Positions 1-6,640 of a stretch of 6,782 nucleotides of DNA are shown here, piece by piece. Source of the stretch: an uncultured Planctomycetota bacterium (GTDB taxonomy: Bacteria; Planctomycetota; Planctomycetia; Pirellulales; UBA1268); contig CAJQGO010000319.1 in the NCBI GenBank assembly GCA_905477565.1, positions 1 through 6,782 on the forward strand, read 5' to 3'. Positions within the stretch are counted from its first letter, which is position 1. Every line of letters starts with the position of its first letter. The notes beneath the pieces were generated by a model that had not been told where the DNA came from, searched no databases, and saw nothing but the letters and a program-made list of their open reading frames with translations. Made by a program: the position numbers and the translations under genes.

Positions 1-2628
1 CCTGACCGCCACCAACTCACGTCGCCACGAAGTCTTTGCCAACTGAGGAAGTTCGGCATGTGACAGAATTCTCTCTATTGCCAGAGCATCCTGAGTGAGA
101 AAGGATTTTCTTTTGCCCTCGGGAACACTTGCAACAAGACCATCACCTGGGAGCCCAAGCTTACCCAAGGTAATCGCCACCCATGACAGCACCTCTAATT
201 GATCTGTGGCAGCTTTTGTGAAGTCCAGCAATTGCCCAATGAAATCAATTTCTTCTTCCGAAAAGCCATTTCGTTCACTTGTTGTACTGTCTTGCTCGAT
301 GCGTCCTTCTACTCCTTCGACAAGTTTTTTTCCAACTGAGATAGACGTTCTGACAAGCCGATGCCTTGCTTCCTTGTTCGAAGATACTTTTGCTACCAAA
401 TCCTTTATTGCCTGCATTGCTAGGTCATATCGTTGAATCTTCGCAAAGCCCCGAATACACACATGTAAACCGGGCTCATAAATTGAAGGCGGAAGTTCTA
501 TTGAGGAATCTCGAAGAACCTGCCACGGCCCGTACCCCACATGAGTAAGAAGTGAAAAAAGATCGAGGGGGTCATTGTTGCCGGAGTACAGAGAAATTTC
601 ACAACGCGCAACAGCCCCAGCCACTGCAACTTCTAAACTCGTGTTCTGTAATGCCTTCTTTTCATCAATGGATGCCAACCCCTCATCAAGAACGCGGCTT
701 GCATCTTGAAGGCATTCCGTCCTCAGCACGCTTGATGTACTGTTCTGCTCGTTGCCAGGATGTTGACAGAGATGCCATAGCGCGACTCCACCACGCAGAA
801 GCACCTCAGCCCGTCCAACCACATCCTCATTGAGACTCTGCAGAATGCTCTCGATAGCTGCACTATTCCCATTTCGCAAGGCAAGGTGAATGCTCGCTTC
901 CGCGGCATCGGCAGAACATCGATCACGAGGCCAATGCCTCATGATCACCGATGCCATTTCACCCATTTGGGCCGTAGCACTCTCACCCCAATACGTATTT
1001 TGCTGAGCCGCTAAAGCCTGCCAACTGGCAAACGCAAGAATGGCTGCTTTTTGGGCGATCGGATCATTTGACGAACGCTTCACGAGAAAGTCGCTCAGAG
1101 AAACCGCCTCGTGGTACCGCTCGTCCTCGTAAAAAAGGAGTGCTAATTGATACCGCAAAAGTGACAGTTGCTCTTTTTTCAACTCTTGATCTTCGGCTAG
1201 CTGGCTTGGCGCAATCCTCAGCACCTCTTGAAGCTTTGCACGAGCTACTGATCGCTGAGTTTCTGTTGGATTCTTACGGTAGTACTCCAAGAATTTTTCA
1301 GCATGACGAAAGGATGCCGCAAAGCTACGGCCGAGTCGCTCAGCGAATGCCGCGTCCTGTCCACCTAACTTCTCGAGCAATTTGCGTGCGGATGCAGCAT
1401 GGACATCACCAGCTTTTGCAACATCTCGAGCGAGAGTCCGAATATCGGCAAGCAGCGATTTACGGGCGTCTTTTGAATCTGCAGATGATGCTTCCAGCCG
1501 TCGCCATAGTAATTCGGCTGAACGATACTTCATTGCCAAAAGATCTGGATCGAGCGGAGAGGTCCGGTTGTCACCGAGAGCAAATTGCCGAAGCCGCTCA
1601 TCAAAATCTTGATCGTCTGTCAAACTCGTCGTGTTGAGCCAAGCGGCAAGCAATGTGTCGACTGCCTTCACTCGTAATTGATAAATTAATGTTTCCGAAC
1701 TTGGTAATTTTGTGATCTCGAGCAGGACTTCCTGTCCTTCTTTTTTACGACCCAGAGCAAGAAGAGTCTTTCCTTCTTCAAGTCGTGCCCAAAGTCCTGC
1801 AGAACGTGTTGGTGTAGACAGATACACCGCATGGTACCGCCGTAGGGCATCCTCCAGGCTCCGGCTCCACTCTTTTGAGTGTTGCTCGAAACATTCCGCC
1901 ATTTCTGAGCATGCCTCAGCAGCAAGCAATTGAACCTGCACGCGACGACCCCGCAGTTTTTCACGACTCTGCTCCAGTTGGTTCAGCACGCGACGATCCG
2001 TCGACGTAATCAACCGCTGGTCTCGAAATTCAGAAATGAGCGTTTCGACTTGCTGGAGTTCTTTCTCTATTGCACTGAGTGCTGTCTGACCTGACCGAGG
2101 CCCTACAAAAACATAAACTGCAGACAAGAAAAATTGCTCGGCTTCACTACCATCTTCCCCAACAGCGGCTGCCTGATTCCTCAGAAGTCTCCCCATATCA
2201 AGAAAGACCATCCCCAGCTGAAACGCGGCTTCAGCGGCAACTGACGGATCTTGATCGCCTTTAAGGAGTTGCTTGAAATCACTGATCGCTCGCTCGTACG
2301 CCCGCTGCCTTTGCTCTATGTCTGAAGCCTCACGGACACTAGCCACGCGTTCATTGGCACGCCATAAAGGGATCTTTTCACGAAATGCATCCGACACGGC
2401 CTCGTTGCCAGAAAGTTGGTCTAGTACAGCGATAGCGGTATCGTGATAGCCTTTTTCACCAAGAGCAGTAATGAGTCGTGAGGCTGATTGCTCTAGCGTC
2501 GATTCTCCATGAACACCCCCTACAAAGAGGCTCATCGATATCAGGATGACAGACGAAATGACAAAAGGTGTGCAGCCGGCAGGAACAAGCCGGAGGAAAC
2601 AACACAACAGTCTTGCTGGTCCTTCCAT
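1..2628 (-). CDS. Large exported TPR-like helical repeat protein, C-terminus cut by left window edge
   Basis: Reading from the ATG at 2628 the minus-strand frame stays open for 876 codons to base 1 with no stop, so the 3' end lies outside the window. A stop codon (TGA) lies seven codons upstream of this ATG, in frame, so 2628 is the furthest upstream ATG; no Shine-Dalgarno is visible before it. Residues 1-41 look like a long Sec signal peptide: Arg6 and Arg13, then a hydrophobic stretch at about 22-36 ending GGVHG before the mature start ESTLEQ, so the product is probably periplasmic or exported. The rest is almost wholly alpha-helical, rich in Ala, Leu, Glu, Arg and Gln, with TPR-like units such as AEAAFQLGMVFLDMGRLL near 132-149 and ALLFYEDERYHEAVSL near 496-511, and coiled-coil-like stretches near 180-225. 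No catalytic motif is seen. I do not recognise a named family; an extracytoplasmic scaffold or adaptor role is inference from repeat type only. Confidence 0.85.
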   Translation of the reverse strand, partial: MEGPARLLCCFLRLVPAGCTPFVISSVILISMSLFVGGVHGESTLEQSASRLITALGEKGYHDTAIAVLDQLSGNEAVSDAFREKIPLWRANERVASVREASDIEQRQRAYERAISDFKQLLKGDQDPSVAAEAAFQLGMVFLDMGRLLRNQAAAVGEDGSEAEQFFLSAVYVFVGPRSGQTALSAIEKELQQVETLISEFRDQRLITSTDRRVLNQLEQSREKLRGRRVQVQLLAAEACSEMAECFEQHSKEWSRSLEDALRRYHAVYLSTPTRSAGLWARLEEGKTLLALGRKKEGQEVLLEITKLPSSETLIYQLRVKAVDTLLAAWLNTTSLTDDQDFDERLRQFALGDNRTSPLDPDLLAMKYRSAELLWRRLEASSADSKDARKSLLADIRTLARDVAKAGDVHAASARKLLEKLGGQDAAFAERLGRSFAASFRHAEKFLEYYRKNPTETQRSVARAKLQEVLRIAPSQLAEDQELKKEQLSLLRYQLALLFYEDERYHEAVSLSDFLVKRSSNDPIAQKAAILAFASWQALAAQQNTYWGESATAQMGEMASVIMRHWPRDRCSADAAEASIHLALRNGNSAAIESILQSLNEDVVGRAEVLLRGGVALWHLCQHPGNEQNSTSSVLRTECLQDASRVLDEGLASIDEKKALQNTSLEVAVAGAVARCEISLYSGNNDPLDLFSLLTHVGYGPWQVLRDSSIELPPSIYEPGLHVCIRGFAKIQRYDLAMQAIKDLVAKVSSNKEARHRLVRTSISVGKKLVEGVEGRIEQDSTTSERNGFSEEEIDFIGQLLDFTKAATDQLEVLSWVAITLGKLGLPGDGLVASVPEGKRKSFLTQDALAIERILSHAELPQLAKTSWRRELVAVR

Positions 2629-2646
2629 AATAGCTTTTGGACCATT

Positions 2647-2675
2647 TCAATAGTGGATGACGTTCACCTAGACAA
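2647..2675 (-). promoter_or_regulatory. Weak candidate promoter for the large TPR-like gene
   Basis: In the 84-bp gap after serA, the minus strand reads TTGTCT (2670-2675), 17 bp, then TATTGA (2647-2652). The -35 matches consensus at 4 of 6 positions and the -10 at 3 of 6. Transcription would begin only about a dozen bases before the ATG at 2628, which would fit the missing Shine-Dalgarno. Matches this weak occur by chance, and read-through from serA is equally possible because no terminator-like hairpin with a T-run is seen in the gap. Confidence 0.2.
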
Positions 2676-2712
2676 CCAACGTATATGCCAGCCGCAGGCC
2701 AGACCTTTTGTA

Positions 2713-4362
2713 TTATCTCCCGTCCGAACCATTTGATCCAGCGGCCAACCAGTAGGGAAGTTGTCCAGCCATCGGCAACTTACACACTTTTGCGGAATGT
2801 ATCCCTTCACACGTCCGCACTTTTGATAACGAATCTTCTGAGGGTTCTTGATCCAGACTGAGCACACCGATCGCGTCACCACCCGGCGCCGAGCGCCCAA
2901 CGGTCATCTGGGCAATATTCACACCAGTTCCGCCAAACGCTGTACCGACATTCCCAATGATTCCTGGAACATCTTCGTGCATAAAAATCAGGAGCGTGCC
3001 ATCGAGATAGGCCTCCAGACGATGCCCCTCAAGTTGAACAAGTCTGGGCATGGATCGACCAAAAAGAGTTCCTGCTGCTCGATGCACATGGTCACCAACA
3101 ACCAGATCAACAGCAACGACTGAGCTGAAAGCACCTGGGTCAGTTCTACTTTGCTCTACAAGTTCGATCCCTCGCTCCCGTAGCAACATCTCCGCATTAA
3201 TTATGTTGACGTCTTCAAGTGCTGTTTCAAGCAACCCAGCAGCAAATGCAGCCGTAATCAGTCGAGTGTTTCTAGATGCGATCTCTCCCCGGTACGCAAT
3301 TGAAACCGCCTTGGGTGGCTGATCGTCGAGCTGGGATAGCAAAACACCAAGCCGCCACCCAAGATCAAGAAAACCACGAAGACCCTCAAGATCCGCTGGG
3401 TCAATTGGGCTTGAGTTGACCGAATGACGAATAGTCCCGGTCCGTAGAAAATCTGTGAGTAAATTTACTCCCTCAATCGCAACTTGTGACTGCGCTTCCT
3501 CGGTACTGGCACCAAGGTGTGGTGTTACAAGCACATCAGGTCGGCCAAACAGCGGGCTCTCTGTACACGGCTCAGTTTCAAAGACATCGAGTGCTGCCCC
3601 TGCCAACACGCCACTTTCAAGACCCTCGAGAAGCGCTTCTTCATCATAGATACCACCTCTCGCACAGTTGATTAACCGCACACCAGGTTTGAGTAACGAC
3701 AACTCTGCCTTGCCGATTAAGTGGCGAGTATCGTCCGTAAGTGGTGTGTGGACAGTCAAATAATCGAGTTCCGGTAACATTTCCCGAACGCTTCCGAACA
3801 ATTCAACACCAAGTTCACCAGCACGCTCCGCTGCCAGGAAGGGGTCATAGACAACGACCCTCATATCAAAAGCACGGGCGCGACTGGCCACTGCCTGCCC
3901 GATACGCCCCATACCGACGATACCGAGCGTCTTGCCCGCGAGCTGAACACCCATGTACTTGCTTCTGTCCCAGCGATGCTCACGAAGGCTTGCATCGGCA
4001 GGAGCTACATTCCGAGAAAGTGCTAGGAGTAGCGTAAATGCATGCTCAGCAGTACTGACTGTGTTTCCTGCAGGAGTGTTCATCACAACAATCCCCTGGC
4101 GAGTTGCAGCCTGCTTATCGATATTATCTGTACCGACTCCAGCCCGCACGATAGCGCGAAGGCGATGGTTTCCGGCCAACACGTCTGCGGTTATCTTAAC
4201 GCCACTGCGGCAAATTGCTCCGTCATGCGATGCCAGCACAGCCTTCAGTTCTTCACCTGAGAGACCTGTTTTTACTTCATAAGAAATCCCCAACCGGCCA
4301 GCCGCATCAAGGAGAGCGAGCCCATCTGGGCTAAGTTTATCGAGCACGATTATCGATGGCAT
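2713..4362 (-). CDS. serA: D-3-phosphoglycerate dehydrogenase, long form with ACT domain
   Basis: This 549-residue enzyme catalyses NAD-dependent oxidation of 3-phosphoglycerate to 3-phosphohydroxypyruvate, the first step of serine synthesis, in the cytoplasm. Visible in order: a substrate-binding segment with RAGVGTDNID at 73-82; the Rossmann motif GMGRIG at 150-155 with Asp173 (VYDP) as the NAD ribose ligand; the catalytic trio Arg235 (CARGG), Glu264 (FETEP) and His282 (PHLGAST); an intervening domain at about 318-450 typical of long bacterial SerA; and an ACT domain at about 457-527 starting HEDVPGIIGNVG, which in this family binds serine for feedback control. Val465 sits where many homologues have Arg (HxDRPG). 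About 20 residues follow the usual ACT end (PMAGQLPYW onward), an unusual tail. The frame is open to 4467, but the ATG at 4362 starts the conserved MPSIIVLDKLSPDG and has an AGGTG upstream. It follows serC by 127 bp. Confidence 0.97.
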   Translation of the reverse strand: MPSIIVLDKLSPDGLALLDAAGRLGISYEVKTGLSGEELKAVLASHDGAICRSGVKITADVLAGNHRLRAIVRAGVGTDNIDKQAATRQGIVVMNTPAGNTVSTAEHAFTLLLALSRNVAPADASLREHRWDRSKYMGVQLAGKTLGIVGMGRIGQAVASRARAFDMRVVVYDPFLAAERAGELGVELFGSVREMLPELDYLTVHTPLTDDTRHLIGKAELSLLKPGVRLINCARGGIYDEEALLEGLESGVLAGAALDVFETEPCTESPLFGRPDVLVTPHLGASTEEAQSQVAIEGVNLLTDFLRTGTIRHSVNSSPIDPADLEGLRGFLDLGWRLGVLLSQLDDQPPKAVSIAYRGEIASRNTRLITAAFAAGLLETALEDVNIINAEMLLRERGIELVEQSRTDPGAFSSVVAVDLVVGDHVHRAAGTLFGRSMPRLVQLEGHRLEAYLDGTLLIFMHEDVPGIIGNVGTAFGGTGVNIAQMTVGRSAPGGDAIGVLSLDQEPSEDSLSKVRTCEGIHSAKVCKLPMAGQLPYWLAAGSNGSDGR

Positions 4363-4372
4363 AGTTTGTTTG

Positions 4373-4377
4373 CACCT
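4373..4377 (-). promoter_or_regulatory. Ribosome binding site of serA
   Basis: The minus strand reads AGGTG ten bases before the ATG at 4362. It supports this start over the in-frame ATG at 4467, whose extra 35 residues have no counterpart in the family. Confidence 0.5.
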
Positions 4378-4389
4378 GTGCGAGACCGG

Positions 4390-4402
4390 TACTCCTTGAG
4401 TA
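4390..4402. repeat. Short inverted repeat upstream of serA
   Basis: TACTC, a 3-base spacer and GAGTA form a perfect 5-bp-arm inverted repeat 27 bp before the serA start, just beyond a possible promoter -10. It may be a small RNA hairpin or an operator, but arms this short also arise by chance. Confidence 0.2.
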
Positions 4403-4405
4403 GGG

Positions 4406-4435
4406 ATCACAACGTAATATTTAAAACTAAGACAA
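4406..4435 (-). promoter_or_regulatory. Weak candidate promoter for serA
   Basis: Within the 127-bp serC-serA gap the minus strand reads TTGTCT (4430-4435), an 18-bp AT-rich spacer including TTTTAAATATTA, then TGTGAT (4406-4411). Each hexamer matches the sigma-70 consensus at 4 of 6 positions. The AT-rich tract stands out from its surroundings. This would allow serA transcription independent of serC; co-transcription from serC remains plausible because no terminator is evident between them. Confidence 0.25.
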
Positions 4436-4489
4436 GCCCTTCCTGACCCATCCAAATGATGACTCACAGAGCAGGCTGATCAGGGTCGT

Positions 4490-5593
4490 CTATCCATGAG
4501 AACACTTAAAATCATTCATAAACTGACACAATGCCTCAACTCCCTCTTCCGGCATAGCATTGTAGATACTTGCTCGAATGCCACCCACTGACCGATGCCC
4601 TTTAAGGTCTGTAAGACCTTCTGAGGCGGCTTCTTTTATGAAAGTAGCTTCAAGATCTTCTGAAGAAAGACGAAACGTCACGTTCATAATAGAACGACTT
4701 TCAGGACAAGCATGACCTTTATAAAAACCGCTCGACGAATCGATCACTTCATAGACTTTCGTAGCCTTTGCCGTATTACGTTCGGAAATGGCATGCAAAC
4801 CACCAACTTCATTCATCAGCCATTCACAGACCAAACCTAAAATATAAACGGCAAAAACTGGTGGCGTATTTGGTCGTGATCCTTTTTCAACAAACGTTCG
4901 ATAGTCCAGCATGGCCGGCAAATTGTCCGGCGAACGGGCAAGCAAATCGCGACGAATGATTGCGACCGTGACCCCTGCAATCCCAGCATTCTTCTGAGCA
5001 CAGGCGTATATCATTCCGTACTGTGAAATATCCACTGGTCGAGAAAGAAAATCACTTGATGAATCACAGATCAGTGGAACGTTTTCAAATGATGGCATCT
5101 GCTGCCATTGCACTCCTTGGATTGTCTCATTGCTCGTAACATGAACATAAGCAGGGGATTCAGACAGCCCAATCTCATCAGCCGAGGGCAAACAGCTGTA
5201 TCCATTTATGCCACCGTCCCAAGCAATATGAGTTTTACCAATGCGACTTGCTTCTTTCAGTCCTCCTTTCCCCCAGGTTCCAGTGAGGACATAATTGGCA
5301 ACACCAGACTGACCGGCCAAGAGATTCATTGGAACCATAGAGAACTGGAGACTGGCTCCTCCCTGAAGCAATACAACTTCATATTCTTCACCAATCTCTA
5401 GAAGGCTTTTCAGACCTGCTAACGTGCGATCAAGAATGCCATCGAACGCCTTACTCCGATGACTGATTTCAAGCACTGATGAGCCAACACCTGGCAAGGA
5501 CAGCAATTCCCTTTGAGCCTTTTCGAGCACTGGCAATGGCAATACTGCAGGCCCTGCTGAAAAGTTAAATACTCTATCAGCAACCGTCGCCAT
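4490..5593 (-). CDS. serC: Phosphoserine aminotransferase
   Basis: This 367-residue PLP enzyme transfers the amino group of glutamate to 3-phosphohydroxypyruvate, giving phosphoserine, the step after SerA; in some bacteria SerC also serves pyridoxal phosphate synthesis. It is cytoplasmic and of class V aminotransferase fold. Visible motifs: the N-terminal signature FNFSAGPAVLP at 9-19; SHRSKAF at 44-50; GGASLQF at 78-84 and TGTWGKG at 104-110 around the cofactor; Asp177 in CDSSSDFLS under the pyridine ring; the PLP Schiff-base Lys201 in CAQKNAGIAG; RPNTPP at 240-245; and the C-terminal KGHRSVGGIRASIYNAMP at 331-348 that contacts substrate. Length is normal for the family and nothing is missing. 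The frame continues open upstream to 5764, but the ATG at 5593 has GGAGA five bases ahead and places the signature at the usual distance from the start. Its leader is unusually structured. Confidence 0.97.
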   Translation of the reverse strand: MATVADRVFNFSAGPAVLPLPVLEKAQRELLSLPGVGSSVLEISHRSKAFDGILDRTLAGLKSLLEIGEEYEVVLLQGGASLQFSMVPMNLLAGQSGVANYVLTGTWGKGGLKEASRIGKTHIAWDGGINGYSCLPSADEIGLSESPAYVHVTSNETIQGVQWQQMPSFENVPLICDSSSDFLSRPVDISQYGMIYACAQKNAGIAGVTVAIIRRDLLARSPDNLPAMLDYRTFVEKGSRPNTPPVFAVYILGLVCEWLMNEVGGLHAISERNTAKATKVYEVIDSSSGFYKGHACPESRSIMNVTFRLSSEDLEATFIKEAASEGLTDLKGHRSVGGIRASIYNAMPEEGVEALCQFMNDFKCSHG

Positions 5594-5598
5594 GAATT

Positions 5599-5603
5599 TC
5601 TCC
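5599..5603 (-). promoter_or_regulatory. Ribosome binding site of serC
   Basis: The minus strand reads GGAGA followed by AATTC and the ATG at 5593, a good Shine-Dalgarno with 5-base spacing that fixes the serC start. Confidence 0.65.
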
Positions 5604-5615
5604 GTCGCTGCCTGC

Positions 5616-5678
5616 TTACAAACGAACCACGACCCACCGGCATACCGCGGGCATGATTTGACTCTCAGCGTTACGCAT
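5616..5678 (-). CDS. Candidate 20-codon leader peptide ahead of serC
   Basis: A short frame ATG to TAA encodes a 20-residue peptide beginning MRNAESQIMP and ending in a basic, valine-rich stretch (CRWVVVRL). Its ATG has the strongest Shine-Dalgarno in the window, GGAGG four bases upstream (5683-5687), and its stop is 22 bases before the serC ATG in another frame. It is not serine-rich (one Ser codon), so classical serine attenuation is not supported; if translated, it may act by opening the RNA or by coupling ribosomes to serC. It could equally be a chance frame. Its GGAGG is inside a predicted hairpin. Confidence 0.3.
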   Translation of the reverse strand: MRNAESQIMPAVCRWVVVRL

Positions 5679-5680
5679 GT

Positions 5681-5707
5681 TTCCTCCGAAACCACCTTTC
5701 GGAAGAA
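5681..5707 (-). promoter_or_regulatory. RNA hairpin masking a Shine-Dalgarno in the serC leader
   Basis: On the minus strand an 11-base arm TTCTTCCGAAA, a 5-base loop GGTGG and an arm TTTCGGAGGAA form a stem in which ten pairs are Watson-Crick and one is G-U. The 3' arm contains the GGAGG serving the candidate leader peptide at 5678, so folding would hide that site. No T-run follows on either strand, so it is not an ordinary intrinsic terminator. A second, smaller hairpin lies downstream at 5641-5655 (6-bp arms, one wobble, 3-base loop). The hairpin is seen in the sequence; its regulatory role is inference. Confidence 0.5.
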
Positions 5708-5729
5708 CTTTGAGTAACGCACCGAAAAT

Positions 5730-5745
5730 TCTCGTACGTACAAGA
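5730..5745. repeat. 16-bp near-palindrome, possible operator upstream of serC
   Basis: TCTCGTAC followed by GTACAAGA is a dyad with seven of eight half-site pairs complementary and no spacer. It overlaps the proposed -10 of the serC promoter, the position expected for a repressor site. No regulator can be named from sequence alone. Confidence 0.3.
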
Positions 5746-5772
5746 TTACGGCCCCTCTACCCACAGGGTCAA
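5743..5772 (-). promoter_or_regulatory. Candidate sigma-70-type promoter for serC
   Basis: The minus strand reads TTGACC (5767-5772; 5 of 6 matches to consensus), an 18-bp spacer and TAATCT (5743-5748; 3 of 6). It starts 23 bp after the lipoprotein stop and would give a leader of about 140 bases containing the hairpin and the candidate short peptide. The weak -10 and long spacer keep this tentative. Confidence 0.35.
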
Positions 5773-5795
5773 CGGGCTACCGTTTCTTGGCTGAA

Positions 5796-6539
5796 TCACC
5801 GAGGAGAGTAGGGCGATCCACCGGCTGGAGGCGCAGTTGCAATAACCGGCGGAGGGCCACTTGTTGAAAGTGTCGCCACTTTCGCCGCCACTGTTGGCTG
5901 ATTTCGGTCTAATTCGAGAGCTTTTGAATAGTTTACAAGTGCCTGCTGCGTATCGCCGGAAGATTCCCTGATTTGACCAAGCGCAACAAGTGCCCGGGGG
6001 TTGTCCGGATCAACTGAAACTGCATCGACCAAATAATTCTCTGCATCGAGATTATCACCCTGTTCGTGACAAAGCCGAGCAAGTTCTATTTTCGGCTCAG
6101 GGTTAGTCGGCTCCCTTGCAGCCCATTGTTCGAGTTGGGTCGCAGCATCTCCAGTACGCCCTGTTTCAACCAGAAGCACTGCGAGCCCTCGCTGGCATGC
6201 TGCATGATTCTGATTTCTTGCTAAGCAAAGATGATAGTACTGTTCAGCTGTCTGAAGGTCACCAGGTCTACCAAAAAGTTTTGCCTGCTGGTGGTAGGTT
6301 GCGCCAAGATTGTAAAAACAGTCCGCATCCCCAGGCTGCTTCTCAAGGGCTCTCTGGAAGGAATTCGCCGCTCCAAGATAGTTGCCCTGCTGATAGAGGC
6401 TCACGCCTTTGTCGGAATCAGATTGCACAAATCTGCCGCAGCCACTGAGCAAGCTAAAACAAATCATGCCGATCAGAGAAACACCAAACCTCGTTCGACA
6501 AAACAAAAATCTGCCGTTTCTCAATGTATTGTGCTCCAC
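5796..6539 (-). CDS. TPR-repeat lipoprotein
   Basis: A 247-residue protein from a GTG start. Residues 1-33 form a lipoprotein signal: Arg7, Arg10, Arg15 and Arg17, a hydrophobic core at 19-31, then the lipobox LSGC with Cys34 as the lipidation site, so it should be anchored to a membrane. From about 43 to 214 there are roughly five TPR-like helix pairs, for example KGVSLYQQGNYLGAANSFQR, then units near 73-107, 111-144, 147-178 and 181-214, several ending in the typical DPDNPRAL or P-rich turn. The tail from 224 is rich in Pro, Ala, Ser and Gly and likely disordered. TPR lipoproteins usually act as protein-interaction scaffolds in the envelope; no specific partner can be named. The start is uncertain: TTG at 6524 (residue 6) has a better-placed GGTGGAG than the GTG at 6539, and both retain the signal peptide. 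serC follows after 202 bp. Confidence 0.9.
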   Translation of the reverse strand: MEHNTLRNGRFLFCRTRFGVSLIGMICFSLLSGCGRFVQSDSDKGVSLYQQGNYLGAANSFQRALEKQPGDADCFYNLGATYHQQAKLFGRPGDLQTAEQYYHLCLARNQNHAACQRGLAVLLVETGRTGDAATQLEQWAAREPTNPEPKIELARLCHEQGDNLDAENYLVDAVSVDPDNPRALVALGQIRESSGDTQQALVNYSKALELDRNQPTVAAKVATLSTSGPPPVIATAPPAGGSPYSPR

Positions 6540-6540
6540 C
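6534..6540 (-). promoter_or_regulatory. Ribosome binding site favouring a TTG start for the TPR lipoprotein
   Basis: The minus strand reads GGTGGAG, overlapping the GTG at 6539, followed nine bases later by TTG at 6522-6524 in the same frame. Nothing comparable precedes the GTG. This points to a TTG start giving a protein five residues shorter. Confidence 0.4.
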
Positions 6541-6552
6541 TATATCCCGAAA

Positions 6553-6567
6553 ACTATCACCGATAGT
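6553..6567. repeat. 15-bp inverted repeat just upstream of the TPR lipoprotein
   Basis: ACTATC, three bases and GATAGT make perfect 6-bp arms centred about 20 bp before the GTG start. It could be an operator or a 5'-UTR hairpin close to the ribosome binding site. It sits in the 122-bp gap between the right-edge gene and the lipoprotein gene. Confidence 0.35.
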
Positions 6568-6611
6568 GAAAACAAGACGGTATCGCGTAGCACTTCATCG
6601 GAGCAAGATCG

Positions 6612-6640
6612 AATATTGCTTGTAAAATCGGCTTAAACAA
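6612..6640 (-). promoter_or_regulatory. Weak candidate promoter for the TPR lipoprotein
   Basis: The minus strand reads TTGTTT (6635-6640), 17 bp, then AATATT (6612-6617), matching consensus at 3 and 4 of 6 positions. Its upstream edge touches the tandem repeat at 6639-6667. Support is weak by sequence alone. Confidence 0.2.

Noticed and set aside
1068..1637. 189-codon open frame on the plus strand
   Set aside because: It lies wholly antisense to the continuous minus-strand frame at 1-2628, whose translation is a consistent helical protein with a signal peptide; the plus-strand product has no recognisable features.
2456..2650. 64-codon minus-strand frame starting at 2650
   Set aside because: It overlaps, in a different frame, the start and signal peptide of the large TPR-like protein at 2628 and ends soon after; its composition is not protein-like.
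2661..2700. Weak inverted repeats in the serA to TPR gap as a terminator
   Set aside because: Arms are only about 5 bp with a long loop and no T-run, so they are indistinguishable from chance.
3953..4282. 109-codon open frame on the plus strand
   Set aside because: It is antisense to the conserved N-terminal half of serA and is a by-product of that gene's codon use.
4363..4467. In-frame N-terminal extension of serA up to an ATG at 4467
   Set aside because: The 35 extra residues are not protein-like for this family, and the ATG at 4362 begins the conserved N-terminus with AGGTG upstream.
5681..5707. Hairpin read as an intrinsic terminator of the TPR lipoprotein gene
   Set aside because: No T-run follows the stem on either strand and the 3' arm holds a Shine-Dalgarno, so a terminator is less likely than a leader structure.
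5594..5764. In-frame N-terminal extension of serC up to an ATG at 5764
   Set aside because: The extra 57 residues do not belong to the family, which starts just before FNFSAGP, and the ATG at 5593 has a good Shine-Dalgarno.
6116..6566. Overlapping plus-strand frames opposite the TPR lipoprotein
   Set aside because: The minus strand encodes a clear lipobox and successive TPR units here; the opposite-strand frames have no motif support.
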